Source of the DNA: PALSA-1004 sp046715035
Lineage (GTDB): Bacteria > Pseudomonadota > Gammaproteobacteria > Burkholderiales > SG8-41
Reading direction: 5' to 3'
Length of the DNA: 18,751 nt
Assembly: GCA_046715035.1 (NCBI GenBank)
Contig: JBKJZR010000211.1
Location: 1-18,751, forward strand
Shown here: in pieces, positions 9,311 to 16,582 of the stretch
Layout of the letters: every line of letters starts with the position of its first letter
How positions within the stretch are numbered: the first letter of the stretch is position 1
Position numbers and translations under genes: made by a program
Notes under the pieces: model-generated
The model's database searches: none
What the model was told of the DNA's origin: nothing
What the model saw: the letters and a program-made list of their open reading frames with translations, nothing else

Positions 9311-10369
9311 TCAGGTGACGGTGATTCCCAGCGGACCTTCCGCGAGGGTGCCGATCTCCCGCGCGTGGCGGAATCCCTGCTCCTGAAAGATGTCCAGCAC
9401 CTGCGATGCGCTTGCGCGATCGCAGGCAACCAGCAGCCCCCCACTCGTCTGCGGATCGCATAGCAGCTTCTTCTGCCACGCCGGCATACCTTCCGGCAGT
9501 ACTACATCGGCGCCGAAGCTTTCCCAGTTGCGATCCGACGCGCCGGTAGCATAGCCTTCCCGCAGCAGATGCAGGGCCGCCGACAGGATAGGCAGAGCCT
9601 CGAAGCTCAGCGTCGCATGCAGCTTCGAGCCGCGGCAGATCTCGTGCAGGTGGCCGAGCAGTCCGAAGCCCGTGACATCGGTCAGCGCATGCACCCCCGA
9701 AAGTTCGGCGAGCGCGCTCCCCGGTGTGTTGAGCTGCGTCGTGGTTTCGATCATCTGCTCATAGGCCTTGTCGCGCAGCTGTCCCTTCTTGAGCGCAGCG
9801 CTGAGAATCCCCACACCGAGCGGCTTGCCGAGTATCAGTACATCGCCCGCTCGCGCGCGGTCGTTGCGCTTGACGCGCGCCGGGTGCACGAGCCCCAGCA
9901 CCACCAGGCCGTAGATGGGTTCCGGATTGTCGATCGAGTGGCCGCCCGCGATCGGGATGCCGATCGCATCGCACACCGCCTGACCGCCCGCAAGTATGCG
10001 CTGCATCGCCGTGACCGGCAGCTTGCCGAGCGGCATTCCGACCAGCGCCAGTGCCAGCAGCGGCGTGCCTCCCATCGCATACACGTCCGAAATCGCATTG
10101 GTGGCCGCGATGCGTCCGAAATCGTACGGATCATCGACGATCGGCAGAAAAAAATCCGTGGTCGCGACGATCGCCTGCTCGTCATTGATGCGATAGACGG
10201 CAGCATCGTCGCTGGACTCGTTACCCACCAGCAGGTTGGGATAAATCTTCGCCAGCGGCGAGCGCGCCAGCAGTTCCCCCAGCAACGCTGGCGGCAGTTT
10301 GCAGCCTCATCCACCACCATGTGAGAATGCGGTGAGACGGATTTTTTCAGTTTCGAGCGGATCGTTCAT
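9311..10369 (-). CDS. selD: Selenide, water dikinase SelD, selenocysteine-containing (in-frame UGA)
   Basis: Makes selenophosphate from selenide and ATP, the selenium donor for selenocysteine and selenouridine. Reading from the ATG at 10369 gives MNDPLETEKIRLTAFSHGGG, then TGA at 10309..10307, then GCKLPP and the rest of the protein in the same frame. The TGA falls at the catalytic cysteine position (Cys17 of E. coli SelD, in a GAGCGCK context), and the flanking SHGxG and GCK are preserved, including the essential lysine (K24). SelD proteins with Sec here are known in other bacteria. Downstream family features are intact: SSDDAAVY (52-59), TTDFF, GRIAATNAISDVYAMGG, GGHSID, TDVTGFGLLGH and CDPQTSGGLL. 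The 352 residues are a normal length. A caller that treats TGA as stop would begin at TTG 10285 and lose the active site. No clear Shine-Dalgarno sequence precedes the ATG. Confidence 0.95.
10265..10293 (-). promoter_or_regulatory. Candidate bacterial SECIS hairpin after the selD UGA
   Basis: Counting from the base after the UGA (10306), CCAGC at 16-20 pairs with GCTGG at 24-28 around a GTT loop (10291..10279), five pairs. A competing longer stem pairs CGCCAGC at 14-20 with GCTGGCG at 36-42 around a 15-base loop. Bacterial SECIS elements lie within the coding region just after the UGA, with an apical loop roughly 16-37 bases away and a G in the first loop positions; both stems place a G at the first loop base, 21 bases after the UGA. 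The fit is by eye; no folding energy was computed. Confidence 0.6.
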
Positions 10370-10381
10370 CGAGGTTAAGGC

Positions 10382-11434
10382 GTGCGTGCAGGCGACGTGT
10401 TCACCGTAGCACAACTGTCGGAGTTTGACGAGGTCATCGACGTGCGCTCTCCAGCAGAATTCGCTGACGATCACATCCCCGGCGCACTGAATTGTCCAGT
10501 GCTCAGCAATGAGGAGCGCGCGCGCATCGGCACCGTTTACAAAACGTTATCGACGTTCGACGCCAAGCGTATCGGTGCGGCCTTCGTGAGCCGCAACATC
10601 GCCGCCGCCCTCGACAGCGTTCTCGCCGATCGGGCGCGCAGCTGGCGGCCACTGGTCTATTGCTGGCGCGGCGGCGGCAGAAGCAGCGCGCTTGCGCACG
10701 TGCTGCAGCAGGTCGGCTGGCGCGCGGGCCGGCTCGACGGCGGCTACAAAGCCTACCGCCGCGCCGTCATCGCCGACCTGGAGACGCTGCCAGGCCGGTT
10801 TCGCTGGCGCGTCGTCTGCGGCCTGACAGGATCGGGCAAGAGCCGGCTCCTGCGCGCGCTTGCGACGCCCGGTGCGCAGGTGCTCGACCTGGAGGACCTC
10901 GCAGCGCATCGCGGCTCGGTGCTCGGCAATCTCCCCGACGCGAGGCAGCCGCCGCAAAAACTGTTCGAAAGCCGCATCTGGTCGCGGCTGCGAGCCTTCG
11001 ATGGCGGGCGGCCGGTATTCGTCGAAGCGGAGAGCAGGAAGATCGGCGGCCTGCGCGTGCCCGAAGCATTGATCGCCGCAATGTGGAAAGGCGAGTGCAT
11101 ACGGCTCGAGGCACCCGCCGAACTGCGCGTGGAGATGCTCAAAGCGGAGTACCGTCATTTCGTGGCGGATCCCCGACAGCTGGGCTTGCAACTGGACTGC
11201 CTGGCTGCCCATTATGGACACCACTCGATCAGCGCGTGGAAAAACCTGGCGGCGCATAACCAGTGGGACGACCTGGTGCGCGAACTGCTGGCGAAACACT
11301 ACGATCCCGCATACACGCGCTCCACGCTCAAGCATTATCCCCGCCATGCAGAGGGCGCGAGATTGGCCGTTCTTGGCAGCGATGACGCGACATTCGAGAG
11401 GCTCGCTGGCGAATGCCTCGCCCTGGCAGGCTAG
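10382..11434 (+). CDS. selU: tRNA 2-selenouridine synthase SelU/MnmH
   Basis: Replaces sulfur by selenium in 2-thiouridine at the wobble position of certain tRNAs using selenophosphate, and can add geranyl as an intermediate. The N-terminal rhodanese domain (about 10-130) contains DVRSPAEFADDHIPGA and the catalytic cysteine C94 in LVYCWRGGGRSSA. The C-terminal part carries a P-loop GLTGSGKS at 147-154. The 350 residues are a typical length. The start is GTG at 10382, with GAGGT at 10371-10375 six bases upstream; this site lies immediately next to the selD start on the other strand. Divergent pairing with selD across 12 bases fits a joint selenium function. A small GC hairpin (11434-11449) overlaps the stop codon and could mark transcript ends. 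Confidence 0.95.
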   Translation: MRAGDVFTVAQLSEFDEVIDVRSPAEFADDHIPGALNCPVLSNEERARIGTVYKTLSTFDAKRIGAAFVSRNIAAALDSVLADRARSWRPLVYCWRGGGRSSALAHVLQQVGWRAGRLDGGYKAYRRAVIADLETLPGRFRWRVVCGLTGSGKSRLLRALATPGAQVLDLEDLAAHRGSVLGNLPDARQPPQKLFESRIWSRLRAFDGGRPVFVEAESRKIGGLRVPEALIAAMWKGECIRLEAPAELRVEMLKAEYRHFVADPRQLGLQLDCLAAHYGHHSISAWKNLAAHNQWDDLVRELLAKHYDPAYTRSTLKHYPRHAEGARLAVLGSDDATFERLAGECLALAG

Positions 11435-11512
11435 CGGCGCACGAGCCGCCCTGCGCTCGGCGGGGGCAGCGCCGCCGGCGGGGCACTGCCAGAAACCTAG
11501 GAGACTTGCAGC

Positions 11513-11884
11513 ATGAACGCACTCAGCTTTTCCCTGATCATGACGGGCGTGATGCTGAACGCCGCTGCCCAGCTGCTGCTCAAGGCAGGCACCAATACCA
11601 TCGGCATATTCGACTTCAGCCGGGACAACATCGTGCCGGTGGGGTACCGGCTCGCTACCGAGCCGCATATAGTCGGTGGGCTGGCCTGCTACGTCGTGAG
11701 CGTGGTCGTCTGGATCCTCGCGCTGTCGCGCGTGGAAGTCAGCATCGCTTATCCCATGCTGTCGATAGGCTATATCGTCAACGCGCTGGCGGCCTGGTAT
11801 TTGTTTGGTGAAGCCGTGTCCGCGACGCGCCTCCTGGGAATCGGCGTCATCGTCATCGGCGTCTGCCTGGTCGCCCGCTCCTGA
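11513..11884 (+). CDS. arnE: Small multidrug-resistance-like membrane protein, ArnE/ArnF-like flippase subunit
   Basis: A 123-residue protein with four predicted membrane helices at about 5-24, 53-76, 79-97 and 101-120. The SMR/EamA-type features LNAAAQLLLKAGT in helix 1 and VSIAYPMLSIGYIVNALAAW in helix 3 match ArnE/ArnF, which together flip undecaprenyl-phosphate-L-Ara4N across the inner membrane. An AGGAG at about 11500-11504 stands nine bases before the ATG and supports the start. It opens the arn run, 85 bases before arnC. Only one subunit is present here, whereas E. coli uses an ArnE/ArnF pair; a homodimer or a second subunit elsewhere is possible. The assignment to this role rests mainly on the neighbours; the 78-base spacer upstream is GC-rich with several short inverted repeats. 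Confidence 0.78.
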   Translation: MNALSFSLIMTGVMLNAAAQLLLKAGTNTIGIFDFSRDNIVPVGYRLATEPHIVGGLACYVVSVVVWILALSRVEVSIAYPMLSIGYIVNALAAWYLFGEAVSATRLLGIGVIVIGVCLVARS

Positions 11885-11969
11885 TGGGATGGTGTCGACG
11901 ACAGCGCGCGCCATCGGTTACCATCGGCGTGATGCAGCTTCCGCACCAGACACGCGCCGTGCGCGCCCG

Positions 11970-12965
11970 ATGACCGCGCCACATCTCTCGATCGTCATCC
12001 CCGTCTATAACGAAGAACAGACGCTGCCGCTGCTGTTCGAGCGCCTCTACGCTGCGCTCGACAAGCTGCAGACGACCTACGAGGTGCTGTTCATCAACGA
12101 CGGCAGCACCGACCGCTCGGCCGCGCTGCTGCGCTGGCAGTTCGAACGCCGCCCCGACGTCACGCGCGTGGTGCTGTTCAACGGTAACTATGGCCAGCAC
12201 ATGGCGATCGTCGCGGGCTTCGAGCAGGCGCGCGGCGAAGTGATCGTCACGCTCGATGCCGACCTCCAGAATCCGCCTGAAGAGATCGGCAAATTGCTCG
12301 AGCAGGCAAACGCCGGCTACGACTATGTCGGCACGATCCGCAAAATGCGCCGCGATAACCTGTTCCGACGCGTGGCATCACGCCTGCTCAACGGCATGCG
12401 CGAGCGCACGACGCGGATCAAGATCACCGACCAGGGCTGCATGCTGCGCGCCTACAGCCGCTCGATCGTGAACGCGATCAATAACTGCCGCGAAGTGAAT
12501 ACTTTCATTCCGGCGCTCGCCTACACGTTTGCCCAGAACCCAACCGAGATCGAGGTCGAGCACGAAGAGCGTGCGGCCGGAGAATCCAAGTATTCGCTCT
12601 ACATGCTGATCCGGCTCAATTTCGACCTGATGACCGGTTTTTCCATTGTCCCGCTGCAGCTTTTTTCGTTTGCCGGCATGATCATTTCGGTCGCCGCTCT
12701 GCTCTTCGTCGTCTATCTCGTGATTCGCAGGCTGTTCCTGGTGGGCCCCGAAGCGGAGGGCATCTTCACGCTGTTCGGAGTCGCCTTCTTTCTGATCGGC
12801 ATCGTGCTGTTCGGACTGGGGCTGCTCGGCGAATACGTCGGCCGCATCTACCAGCAGGTGCGCAACCGTCCACGCTACATCGTCCAGGCCGTGCTCGAGT
12901 CGGGCGCAGCCAGGGGCGAACCACCCGAAGCGCAGGCGCGTGTGCCCCGGGTCAAGGCAGGATGA
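11970..12965 (+). CDS. arnC: Undecaprenyl-phosphate 4-deoxy-4-formamido-L-arabinose transferase ArnC
   Basis: Family 2 glycosyltransferase that moves 4-formamido-arabinose from UDP to undecaprenyl phosphate at the inner membrane. From the ATG at 11970 the protein opens with LSIVIPVYNEEQTLP, then LFINDGSTDRS, NGNYGQHMAIVAGF, and the catalytic TLDADLQNPPEEI, which match E. coli ArnC closely. EERAAGESKYS is also shared. Two C-terminal membrane helices (about 232-256 and 266-290) end in GLGLLGEYVGRIYQQVRNRPRY. The 331 residues match the family. The frame stays open to 11805, but that part has no family character. No Shine-Dalgarno sequence is visible before 11970. Homologous DPM1/GtrB-type transferases exist, but the neighbours favour ArnC. 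Confidence 0.9.
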   Translation: MTAPHLSIVIPVYNEEQTLPLLFERLYAALDKLQTTYEVLFINDGSTDRSAALLRWQFERRPDVTRVVLFNGNYGQHMAIVAGFEQARGEVIVTLDADLQNPPEEIGKLLEQANAGYDYVGTIRKMRRDNLFRRVASRLLNGMRERTTRIKITDQGCMLRAYSRSIVNAINNCREVNTFIPALAYTFAQNPTEIEVEHEERAAGESKYSLYMLIRLNFDLMTGFSIVPLQLFSFAGMIISVAALLFVVYLVIRRLFLVGPEAEGIFTLFGVAFFLIGIVLFGLGLLGEYVGRIYQQVRNRPRYIVQAVLESGAARGEPPEAQARVPRVKAG

Positions 12966-13055
12966 AGTGCCAGGCAGTCCCCCAGCGGCGTTCGCGCTGT
13001 GCACCCGGTCCGGCGCGCACCCCCCGCATTCGCGGCGCACGTTCGCCACTGCGCG

Positions 13056-13991
13056 ATGACGCGCGCCGTGGTCTTCGCCTATCACAATGTCGGGGTGCGC
13101 TGCCTGTCAGCGCTGCTCGCGCACCGCATTGAAGTCGCGCTGGTCCTCACCCACGACGATGATCCCGCCGAATTGATCTGGTTCGACAGCGTCCGCGATC
13201 TTGCCCAACAGCACGGCATACCCACGATTGCGCCCCGCGATCCGCATGCACCGGACGTCGTGGCGCAGCTGCGGGCGGCGGAGCCCGATTTTCTGTTCTC
13301 GTTCTATTACCGACATATGCTCAAGCCGCCGCTGCTGGGGATCGCGCCCCGCGGCGCCCTCAACATGCACGGCTCGCTGCTGCCCAAGTATCGCGGCCGG
13401 GTGCCGGTCAACTGGGCGGTTATCAAAGGCGAGACCGAAACCGGCGCGACGCTGCACTACATGGTGGAAAAGCCGGACGCGGGCGACATCGTCGATCAGC
13501 AGCGCGTCGCTATTCTGCCGGACGACACCGCGCTCGATGTTTTCGGCAAGGTGACCGCGGCCGCCGGCGCCGTAGTGGACCGCAGCGTGCCGCGCCTGGT
13601 CGAAGGCAATGCCCCGCGCATCCCCCAGAACCTGGCACTGGGCAGTTACTTCGGCGGCCGTCGACCCGAGGACGGACGCATCGACTGGACACGGCCGGCC
13701 GCGGAGATCCATAACCTGGTGCGCGGCGTCGCCCCGCCCTACCCGGGAGCGTTCACCGAGCTTGCGGGCAGAAAACTGCGTATCCTGCGGACCCGGGTGG
13801 CGCGCGAGCAGCGGCAGGTGAGCGGGCCGCCCGCCATTTATGTCAGCGGGGAGAACTGTTTCGCGTCGTGCGCGCACGGCAGCACCCTGCAGATTCTGGC
13901 CATGGAACTCGACGGCGCTGCGCTGCGGCCGCAGGATTTTCGCAGTCGATTCGGCAGCAAAGCCGTATTTACGAAGGCATCAGCGCGATGA
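13056..13991 (+). CDS. Stand-alone UDP-Ara4N formyltransferase (ArnA N-terminal domain type)
   Basis: Transfers a formyl group from 10-formyltetrahydrofolate to the amine of UDP-4-amino-4-deoxy-L-arabinose. From the ATG at 13056 (311 residues) it has MTRAVVFAYHNVG at the start, the formyltransferase motif ALNMHGSLLPKYRGR with N103 and H105, and KPDAGDIV with D141, corresponding to the N102/H104/D140 triad of E. coli ArnA. The C-terminal part resembles the OB-fold subdomain (PPYPGAFTELAGRKLRILR). In E. coli this domain is fused to the dehydrogenase; here the two are separate genes overlapping by four bases (ATGA at 13988-13991). The frame is open to 12999, but the added residues look non-homologous. 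The 90-base gap after arnC shows nothing I can name. Confidence 0.88.
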   Translation: MTRAVVFAYHNVGVRCLSALLAHRIEVALVLTHDDDPAELIWFDSVRDLAQQHGIPTIAPRDPHAPDVVAQLRAAEPDFLFSFYYRHMLKPPLLGIAPRGALNMHGSLLPKYRGRVPVNWAVIKGETETGATLHYMVEKPDAGDIVDQQRVAILPDDTALDVFGKVTAAAGAVVDRSVPRLVEGNAPRIPQNLALGSYFGGRRPEDGRIDWTRPAAEIHNLVRGVAPPYPGAFTELAGRKLRILRTRVAREQRQVSGPPAIYVSGENCFASCAHGSTLQILAMELDGAALRPQDFRSRFGSKAVFTKASAR

Positions 13992-15031
13992 AGAAAGTCC
14001 TCATACTCGGCGTCAACGGTTTCATAGGCCACCATCTTTCGCAGCGGATCATCCGGGATTCCGACTGGGAAGTCTATGGGATGGACATGCAGGACGAGCG
14101 CGTCACCGGCCTGCTCGAGCACCCACGCTTCCATTTCTTCGAGGGCGACATCACGATCAACCGGGAATGGATCGAATACCACATCCGCAAGTGCGACACC
14201 GTATTGCCGCTCGTGGCGATCGCCACCCCTGCCACCTACGTCAAGGAGCCGCTGCGGGTGTTCGAGCTTGATTTCGAGGCCAACCTGCCGATCGTGCGCT
14301 CGTGCGTGAAGTACGGCAAACGCATCGTGTTTCCCTCGACTTCGGAAGTGTACGGGATGTGCGGCGACAGCGAGTTCGACGCCGAGCACTCGCACCTGGT
14401 ACTGGGTCCGATCAGCAAACAGCGCTGGATTTACGCGTGCAGCAAGCAACTGATGGATCGGGTCATCTGGGCCTACGGGTCGGAAGGCAGGCTGGACTTT
14501 ACGTTGTTCCGCCCGTTCAACTGGATCGGCGCAGGACTGGACAGCATAAACACGCCCAAAGAAGGCAGCTCCCGCGTGATAACCCAGTTTCTCGGCCATA
14601 TCGTGCGCGGCGAAAACATCAGCCTCGTCGATGGCGGCAATCAGAAGCGCGCTTTCACTTACGTAAGCGACGGCATCGACGCGCTGATGAAGATCATCGA
14701 TAACGCAAAGGGGATCGCGACGGGGAAAATCTACAACGTCGGCAATCCGAAGAATAACTATTCCGTAAAGGATCTGGCGCGGATGATGCTCGAGCTGGCG
14801 CTCACCTATGCCGAGTACCGGCGCAGCGCGAAGAAAGTAAAGCTCGTGGATACGACATCGGCACGCTACTACGGGGCCGGCTACCAGGATGTTCAGAATC
14901 GCGTGCCGAAAATCACCAACACGTGCGCTGACCTCAAGTGGCGTCCGCGCGTCGACATGGACGCCGCGCTCAAGCATATTTTCGACGCCTATCGCGCTAA
15001 CGTAGGGGATGCGCGGCGCCTCATGGAATGA
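13988..15031 (+). CDS. UDP-glucuronate decarboxylase/dehydrogenase (ArnA C-terminal type; UDP-4-keto-pentose synthase)
   Basis: Short-chain dehydrogenase-fold enzyme that oxidises and decarboxylates UDP-glucuronate to UDP-4-keto-pentose. Counting from the ATG at 13988 (347 residues): NAD-binding GVNGFIGHHL at 8-17; FPSTSEVYGM with S119 and E120; YACSK with Y149 and K153; and R221 in GGNQKRAF. These correspond to the catalytic residues of the E. coli ArnA dehydrogenase domain. Free-standing homologues in betaproteobacteria such as Ralstonia are known to act both as UDP-4-keto-pentose synthase and UDP-xylose synthase, so UDP-xylose is a possible second product. GAAGG at 13973-13977 is 10 bases before the start, which overlaps the formyltransferase stop. 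Translational coupling is likely. Confidence 0.88.
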   Translation: MKKVLILGVNGFIGHHLSQRIIRDSDWEVYGMDMQDERVTGLLEHPRFHFFEGDITINREWIEYHIRKCDTVLPLVAIATPATYVKEPLRVFELDFEANLPIVRSCVKYGKRIVFPSTSEVYGMCGDSEFDAEHSHLVLGPISKQRWIYACSKQLMDRVIWAYGSEGRLDFTLFRPFNWIGAGLDSINTPKEGSSRVITQFLGHIVRGENISLVDGGNQKRAFTYVSDGIDALMKIIDNAKGIATGKIYNVGNPKNNYSVKDLARMMLELALTYAEYRRSAKKVKLVDTTSARYYGAGYQDVQNRVPKITNTCADLKWRPRVDMDAALKHIFDAYRANVGDARRLME

Positions 15032-15040
15032 TTTCGGCGC

Positions 15041-15067
15041 GCCGCTGCAGCGGCCGGATGCCCGGCC
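15041..15067. other. Two overlapping GC hairpins in the spacer before arnD
   Basis: A 14-base perfect palindrome GCCGCTGCAGCGGC lies at 15041-15054. Overlapping its right arm, GGCCGG (15052-15057) pairs perfectly with CCGGCC (15062-15067) around an ATGC loop. The two are mutually exclusive. They stand just after the stop of the UDP-glucuronate enzyme and about 30 bases before the chosen arnD start. A pyrimidine-rich stretch, not a T-run, follows. They might act as an attenuator, a processing site or a weak terminator; the function is not shown. Confidence 0.4.
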
Positions 15068-15095
15068 TGTCCTTCATACTTGTCGACTCGGGCTC

Positions 15096-16028
15096 GTGAA
15101 GTTAGGGTTGAAAATCGACGTCGACACCTACCGCGGCACGCGCGATGGCGTGCCGCGCCTCGTCGAACTGCTCAGGCAGCATGGCGCCGGCGCCACCTTT
15201 TTGTTCAGCCTGGGCCCCGATCATACCGGGCGCGCCTTGAAGCGCGTGTTCCGTCCGGGCTTTGTCCGCAAAGTCGCGCGTACCTCCGTGCTCGAGCATT
15301 ATGGATTGATGACGCTGCTCTATGGCACGCTGCTTCCCGGCCCCGACATCGGCCGGCTTTGCGCCGACACGCTGCGCAGCGTGCGCGCAGCGGGCTTCGA
15401 AACCGGCATACACACCTGGGACCACGTCGCCTGGCAGGATAACGTGCAAAAAGCGCGCGCTGACTGGACCGAGCGCCAGATGCAGCTCGCCAGCGCGCGA
15501 TTCGAGGAAATTTTTGGTGAACCCGCGCACGTGCACGGCGCCGCGGGATGGCAGATGAATCGCCACGCGTGGCGCCTCACGCAGAAGCTCGGCTACGATT
15601 ATTGCTCGGACACGCGCGGCAGCTGTCCCTTCATTCCCGTCTACAACGCCGAGATCATCGCCTGCCCGCAATTGCCTACGACGTTGCCGACGCTGGACGA
15701 GCTGCTCGGGCGCGATGGGCTGCACGCCGATAACGTGGCGGAGCACCTGCTGGACCTGAGCACCCCGGCTCCAGCGACCGGCCACGTCTACACGCTGCAC
15801 GCCGAGCTCGAAGGCATGAAGCTTGCGCCCGTGTTTACGCGCCTGCTGCACGGCTGGCGCGCTGCGGGTTTCGAGCTCGTGTCGCTGCGGGATTATTTTG
15901 CTGCGCTCGAGCCGAGGGTGCTGCCGCGGCATACGCTCAAGTTTGCGCCAGTTCCCGGCCGCTCGGGAACTCTCGCGCAGCAGGGCGGCGAGTTTCTCGT
16001 AGCACCGGGTGCGCCCTTGCCTAGTTGA
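15096..16028 (+). CDS. arnD: Undecaprenyl-phosphate 4-deoxy-4-formamido-L-arabinose deformylase ArnD
   Basis: Polysaccharide-deacetylase (NodB-fold) enzyme that removes the formyl group from undecaprenyl-phosphate-linked formamido-arabinose, giving the Ara4N donor. Starting from GTG at 15096 the protein opens MKLGLKIDVDTYRGTRDGVPRL, matching E. coli ArnD from its first residues; D8 and D10 are the catalytic/metal aspartates. The zinc motif HTWDH is at 106-110, AAGWQMN follows near 155, and a conserved HAELEG is near 235. The 310 residues are normal. The frame is open to an ATG at 15009 inside the upstream gene, but that part has no family match. No clear Shine-Dalgarno sequence is visible. 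The last 35 or so residues are not conserved. It is the last arn gene here, followed by a peroxiredoxin 45 bases on. Confidence 0.88.
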   Translation: MKLGLKIDVDTYRGTRDGVPRLVELLRQHGAGATFLFSLGPDHTGRALKRVFRPGFVRKVARTSVLEHYGLMTLLYGTLLPGPDIGRLCADTLRSVRAAGFETGIHTWDHVAWQDNVQKARADWTERQMQLASARFEEIFGEPAHVHGAAGWQMNRHAWRLTQKLGYDYCSDTRGSCPFIPVYNAEIIACPQLPTTLPTLDELLGRDGLHADNVAEHLLDLSTPAPATGHVYTLHAELEGMKLAPVFTRLLHGWRAAGFELVSLRDYFAALEPRVLPRHTLKFAPVPGRSGTLAQQGGEFLVAPGAPLPS

Positions 16029-16073
16029 TTCATTTGCCCGACAATAGATTCGAGTCGTCCTCCCGCGTATTCC

Positions 16074-16532
16074 ATGCCAAAAAATTCACTGCCCGACTTT
16101 CAACTTCCCTCCACCAACGGTACTTTCAGGTTTTCCGAACAGCGCGGTCATCCGCTCGTCATCTACTTTTATCCGAAGGACAACACTCCGGGCTGCACGT
16201 CCGAAGGTCAGCAGTTCCGCGATCTTTATCCCCAGTTCGACAAGCTCAAGTGCCCGGTGTTCGGCGTCTCGCGTGACAGCCTCAAGTCGCACGCCAGCTT
16301 CAAGACCAAGCTGAGCTTCCCGTTCGAACTCCTGTCGGACCCCGACGAAACCGCGTGCAGGCTGCTCGATGTCATCAAGATGAAGAACATGTACGGGCGC
16401 AAAGTGCGCGGCATCGAGCGCAGCACGTTCGTATTCGACGCCGGCGGCGAGTTGCAGCGCGAGTGGCGCGGCGTGAAAGTCCCCGGTCACGCTCAGGAAG
16501 TTCTCGACTTCGTGAAGACGCTTGCGCACTGA
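16074..16532 (+). CDS. bcp: Peroxiredoxin of the Bcp/PrxQ type, apparently without the usual resolving cysteine
   Basis: Thiol peroxidase that reduces hydrogen peroxide and organic hydroperoxides in the cytoplasm. The active-site motif is YPKDNTPGCTSEGQQFRD, with the peroxidatic cysteine at C41. E. coli Bcp has a second cysteine five residues later; the residue here is Q46, so that partner is missing. Other cysteines are C60 and C95, of which C95 might act as a resolving residue, as in PrxQ subtypes that use a cysteine in helix 3. The conserved arginine in KVRGIERSTFVFD is present. The 152 residues are a typical length. No ribosome-binding site is evident before the ATG. The next gene, a PhoH-family protein, starts 50 bases later in the same direction. 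Confidence 0.9.
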   Translation: MPKNSLPDFQLPSTNGTFRFSEQRGHPLVIYFYPKDNTPGCTSEGQQFRDLYPQFDKLKCPVFGVSRDSLKSHASFKTKLSFPFELLSDPDETACRLLDVIKMKNMYGRKVRGIERSTFVFDAGGELQREWRGVKVPGHAQEVLDFVKTLAH

Positions 16533-16582
16533 GTACGTAACGCTCGATCGTTCCCACTGTTACTTCCCGTTTCAGGAGTGCC

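Noticed and set aside
10283..10285. TTG at 10285 as the start of selD
   Set aside because: It would remove the catalytic region and the conserved SHGxGxGCK motif; the upstream in-frame segment with UGA restores the full family N-terminus.
9311..10369. selD as a pseudogene broken by a nonsense mutation
   Set aside because: The only stop is TGA exactly at the cysteine/selenocysteine position, a suitable hairpin follows, and the rest of the gene is intact; selU next door supports an active selenium pathway.
10547..11914. 455-residue minus-strand open frame over selU and the ArnE-like gene
   Set aside because: It spans two well-supported plus-strand genes and their spacer and shows no domain.
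11934..11960. CRISPR or tandem-repeat signal in the arn spacers
   Set aside because: Only a two-copy seven-base direct repeat is seen; no regular repeat-spacer pattern exists anywhere in the window.
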